From Oscillospiraceae bacterium (GTDB lineage: Bacteria > Bacillota > Clostridia > Oscillospirales > Ruminococcaceae), in NCBI GenBank assembly GCA_016295145.1, contig JAEDLR010000002.1, positions 1 to 62,417 on the forward strand: DNA of 62,417 bases. The letters run 5' to 3'. The notes under the pieces are model-generated. The model made no database searches, had not been told where the DNA came from, and saw nothing but the letters and a program-made list of their open reading frames with translations. Shown here piece after piece: positions 61,044 to 62,417 of the stretch. The stretch's first letter is position 1. Each line of letters begins with the position of its first letter. The translations under genes and the position numbers were made by a program.

Positions 61044-62417
61044 ATGAAGAATTTCTTAAGAGAGGGAATGCGCATCCATATGATCGGCATTGGCGGTTCG
61101 GGAATGTACCCGTTGGCACAGGTGCTGCACAGCAAGGGATACCGTCTTTCCGGCTCCGATAACAACGAAACCGATACTCTGGCAGCAGTCAGAGCCATGG
61201 GGATACCCGTTGTGCTTGGGCAAAAGGCAGAGAATATCGCGGGTGCAGAGCTTGTGGTGTATTCCGCGGCGATCTCTCCTCAAAACCCGGAGCGTGCCGC
61301 AGCGGAAGCCAGCGGCGTGCCGATGATGGAACGCAGCGTGCTGCTGGGCATCGTATCTTCGTGGTATCACGACGCGGTATGCATTGCGGGTACCCACGGT
61401 AAAACCACGACTTCTTCCATGCTTGCACAAATCTTGCTGACCGCCGGCATTGATCTTTCCGCAGTCATCGGCGGCAAGCTGCCTTGTCTGGGTGGCAGCG
61501 GCAGAGCAGGCAGCAGCGAGATGTTTGTTTGCGAAGCCTGCGAGTATGTAGATACCTTTCTGCAACTGGAACCGGATATCGCTGTGATCCTGAACATTGA
61601 CGAAGATCACATGGAATACTTCAAAACACTGGAGAACCTGAAACACTCGTTTACGCGCTTTGCCCAGAAAGCCAGCCGCGTAGTGCTTTACAACGGCGAC
61701 GATGCCAATACCTGTGCGGCGATGCAGCAGGTCACGGGGAAGCAGATGATTGCATACGGTACAAAACCCGAATGTCAGTGGCGTGCCGCAGATATTGTGC
61801 ATACCGAAGATCAGCAGACACTGTTCACAGTGTATCACAATCAGGAAAAGCTGGGCACAGTCACTTTGCAGGTGCCCGGTACGCATAACATCCTCAATGC
61901 GCTTTGCGCCACCGCTGCCGCACATCTTCTGGGATTGACTTTTGCACAGGCGCAGGCAGGCTTGCTTGCATTCCATGGGGCAAAACGCCGCTTTGAGGTG
62001 GTCGCTGAGGTTGGCGGCATTACCGTTTGTGATGACTACGCCCACCACCCCGCCGAAATCGCTGCAACGCTGCGTGCAGCCAAGACCATGCCCTATTCCC
62101 GTGTGATTGCTGTGCATCAGCCCTTTACCTTTACGCGCACACAGCGCCTGCTTGCCGATTTTGCTGATGCCCTTTCCATCGCAGATATCGTCGCACTCAC
62201 CGATATCATGGGCGGCAGAGAGCAGAATACCATCGGGATATACACCCGACAGTTGGCTGAAAAAATCACTGAAAGGCCATGCATCTGGTTTGCACAGGAC
62301 GAAAACGCAGAGGAAAACAACACACGGAAATATCAGAATTTTGACGATGTATGCACGGCTGTCTGTAAAGAGGCAAAACCGGGTGACCTTATCATTACAC
62401 TGGGCTGTGGCGATGTG
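61044..62417 (+). CDS. murC: UDP-N-acetylmuramate-L-alanine ligase, 3' end beyond the window
   Basis: 458 codons are visible and the frame is open to the last base, ending LGCGDV, so only a few residues are missing. MurC adds L-Ala to UDP-MurNAc with ATP in peptidoglycan synthesis. The N-terminal Rossmann motif HMIGIGGSGMYPLAQVL, the ATP P-loop GTHGKTTTSSML near residue 115, NIDEDHMEYF near 183 and VCDDYAHHPAEIAATL near 328 are present. The ATG at 61044 follows AAAGGAAAG. Confidence 0.95.
   Translation, partial: MKNFLREGMRIHMIGIGGSGMYPLAQVLHSKGYRLSGSDNNETDTLAAVRAMGIPVVLGQKAENIAGAELVVYSAAISPQNPERAAAEASGVPMMERSVLLGIVSSWYHDAVCIAGTHGKTTTSSMLAQILLTAGIDLSAVIGGKLPCLGGSGRAGSSEMFVCEACEYVDTFLQLEPDIAVILNIDEDHMEYFKTLENLKHSFTRFAQKASRVVLYNGDDANTCAAMQQVTGKQMIAYGTKPECQWRAADIVHTEDQQTLFTVYHNQEKLGTVTLQVPGTHNILNALCATAAAHLLGLTFAQAQAGLLAFHGAKRRFEVVAEVGGITVCDDYAHHPAEIAATLRAAKTMPYSRVIAVHQPFTFTRTQRLLADFADALSIADIVALTDIMGGREQNTIGIYTRQLAEKITERPCIWFAQDENAEENNTRKYQNFDDVCTAVCKEAKPGDLIITLGCGDV

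Overview
The window looks like a chromosome segment of a Gram-positive, moderate-GC anaerobe of the Ruminococcus/Oscillospiraceae type (Clostridia). The evidence is gene content read by eye: endospore genes (spo0A, spoIVB, spoVAD, spoVAE, spoVG), Prp next to an L27 with an N-terminal extension, HPr, HemZ, and three secreted proteins with dockerin modules and Thr-rich linkers, as in cellulosome-building ruminococci. Most of the window is core genome. I see no rRNA, tRNA, CRISPR array, insertion sequence or prophage.

Layout. 1-4022: 3' part of the (p)ppGpp synthetase/hydrolase, an MBL-fold hydrolase and hemZ. 4120-9999: carB-greA-lysS; lysS carries a fused C-terminal tRNA-binding domain. 10322-19315 (minus): arginine biosynthesis, argG-argH-small membrane protein-argC-argJ-argB-argD-unknown-argF, with two ARG-box-like sites above the argG promoter. 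19554-24993 (minus): a dockerin/poly-Thr/CAP protein, then a MacB-like ABC system whose permease is split by an in-frame TAA. 25219-27947: an acyl-CoA synthetase divergent from a VanW-family gene. 28015-31726: L21 leader, rplU, prp, rpmA, obgE, mini-RNase III, YebC. 31825-33350: two unknown genes. 33544-34919: spoVAD-spoVAE. 35073-38117: PL11 rhamnogalacturonan lyase with dockerin. 38429-43848: DAHP synthase and a three-gene NuoE/NuoF/GltD-like flavin and Fe-S complex. 44025-45272: dockerin cysteine peptidase. 45814-48884: trmO, a DtxR-like repressor, rimM-trmD, HPr. 49035-51932: spoIVB and spo0A on opposite strands. 52036-56841: a flavin reductase and a MarR-controlled heterodimeric ABC exporter. 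57180-62417: YfhO-like membrane protein, Cys-rich NUDIX hydrolase, spoVG, and murC running off the end.

How it fits together. The secreted dockerin proteins point to plant cell-wall (pectin) use. The PL11 promoter has two direct repeats 21 bp apart abutting the -35, as expected for an AraC-type activator. The NuoE/NuoF/GltD-like trio has the parts of an electron-bifurcating transhydrogenase of the Sporomusa (Stn) kind and is the best candidate for a less-described system. Several transcripts have long, foldable 5' leaders (trmO, HPr) that I cannot assign to a known RNA family. Promoter, operator and terminator calls rest on visual matching only.
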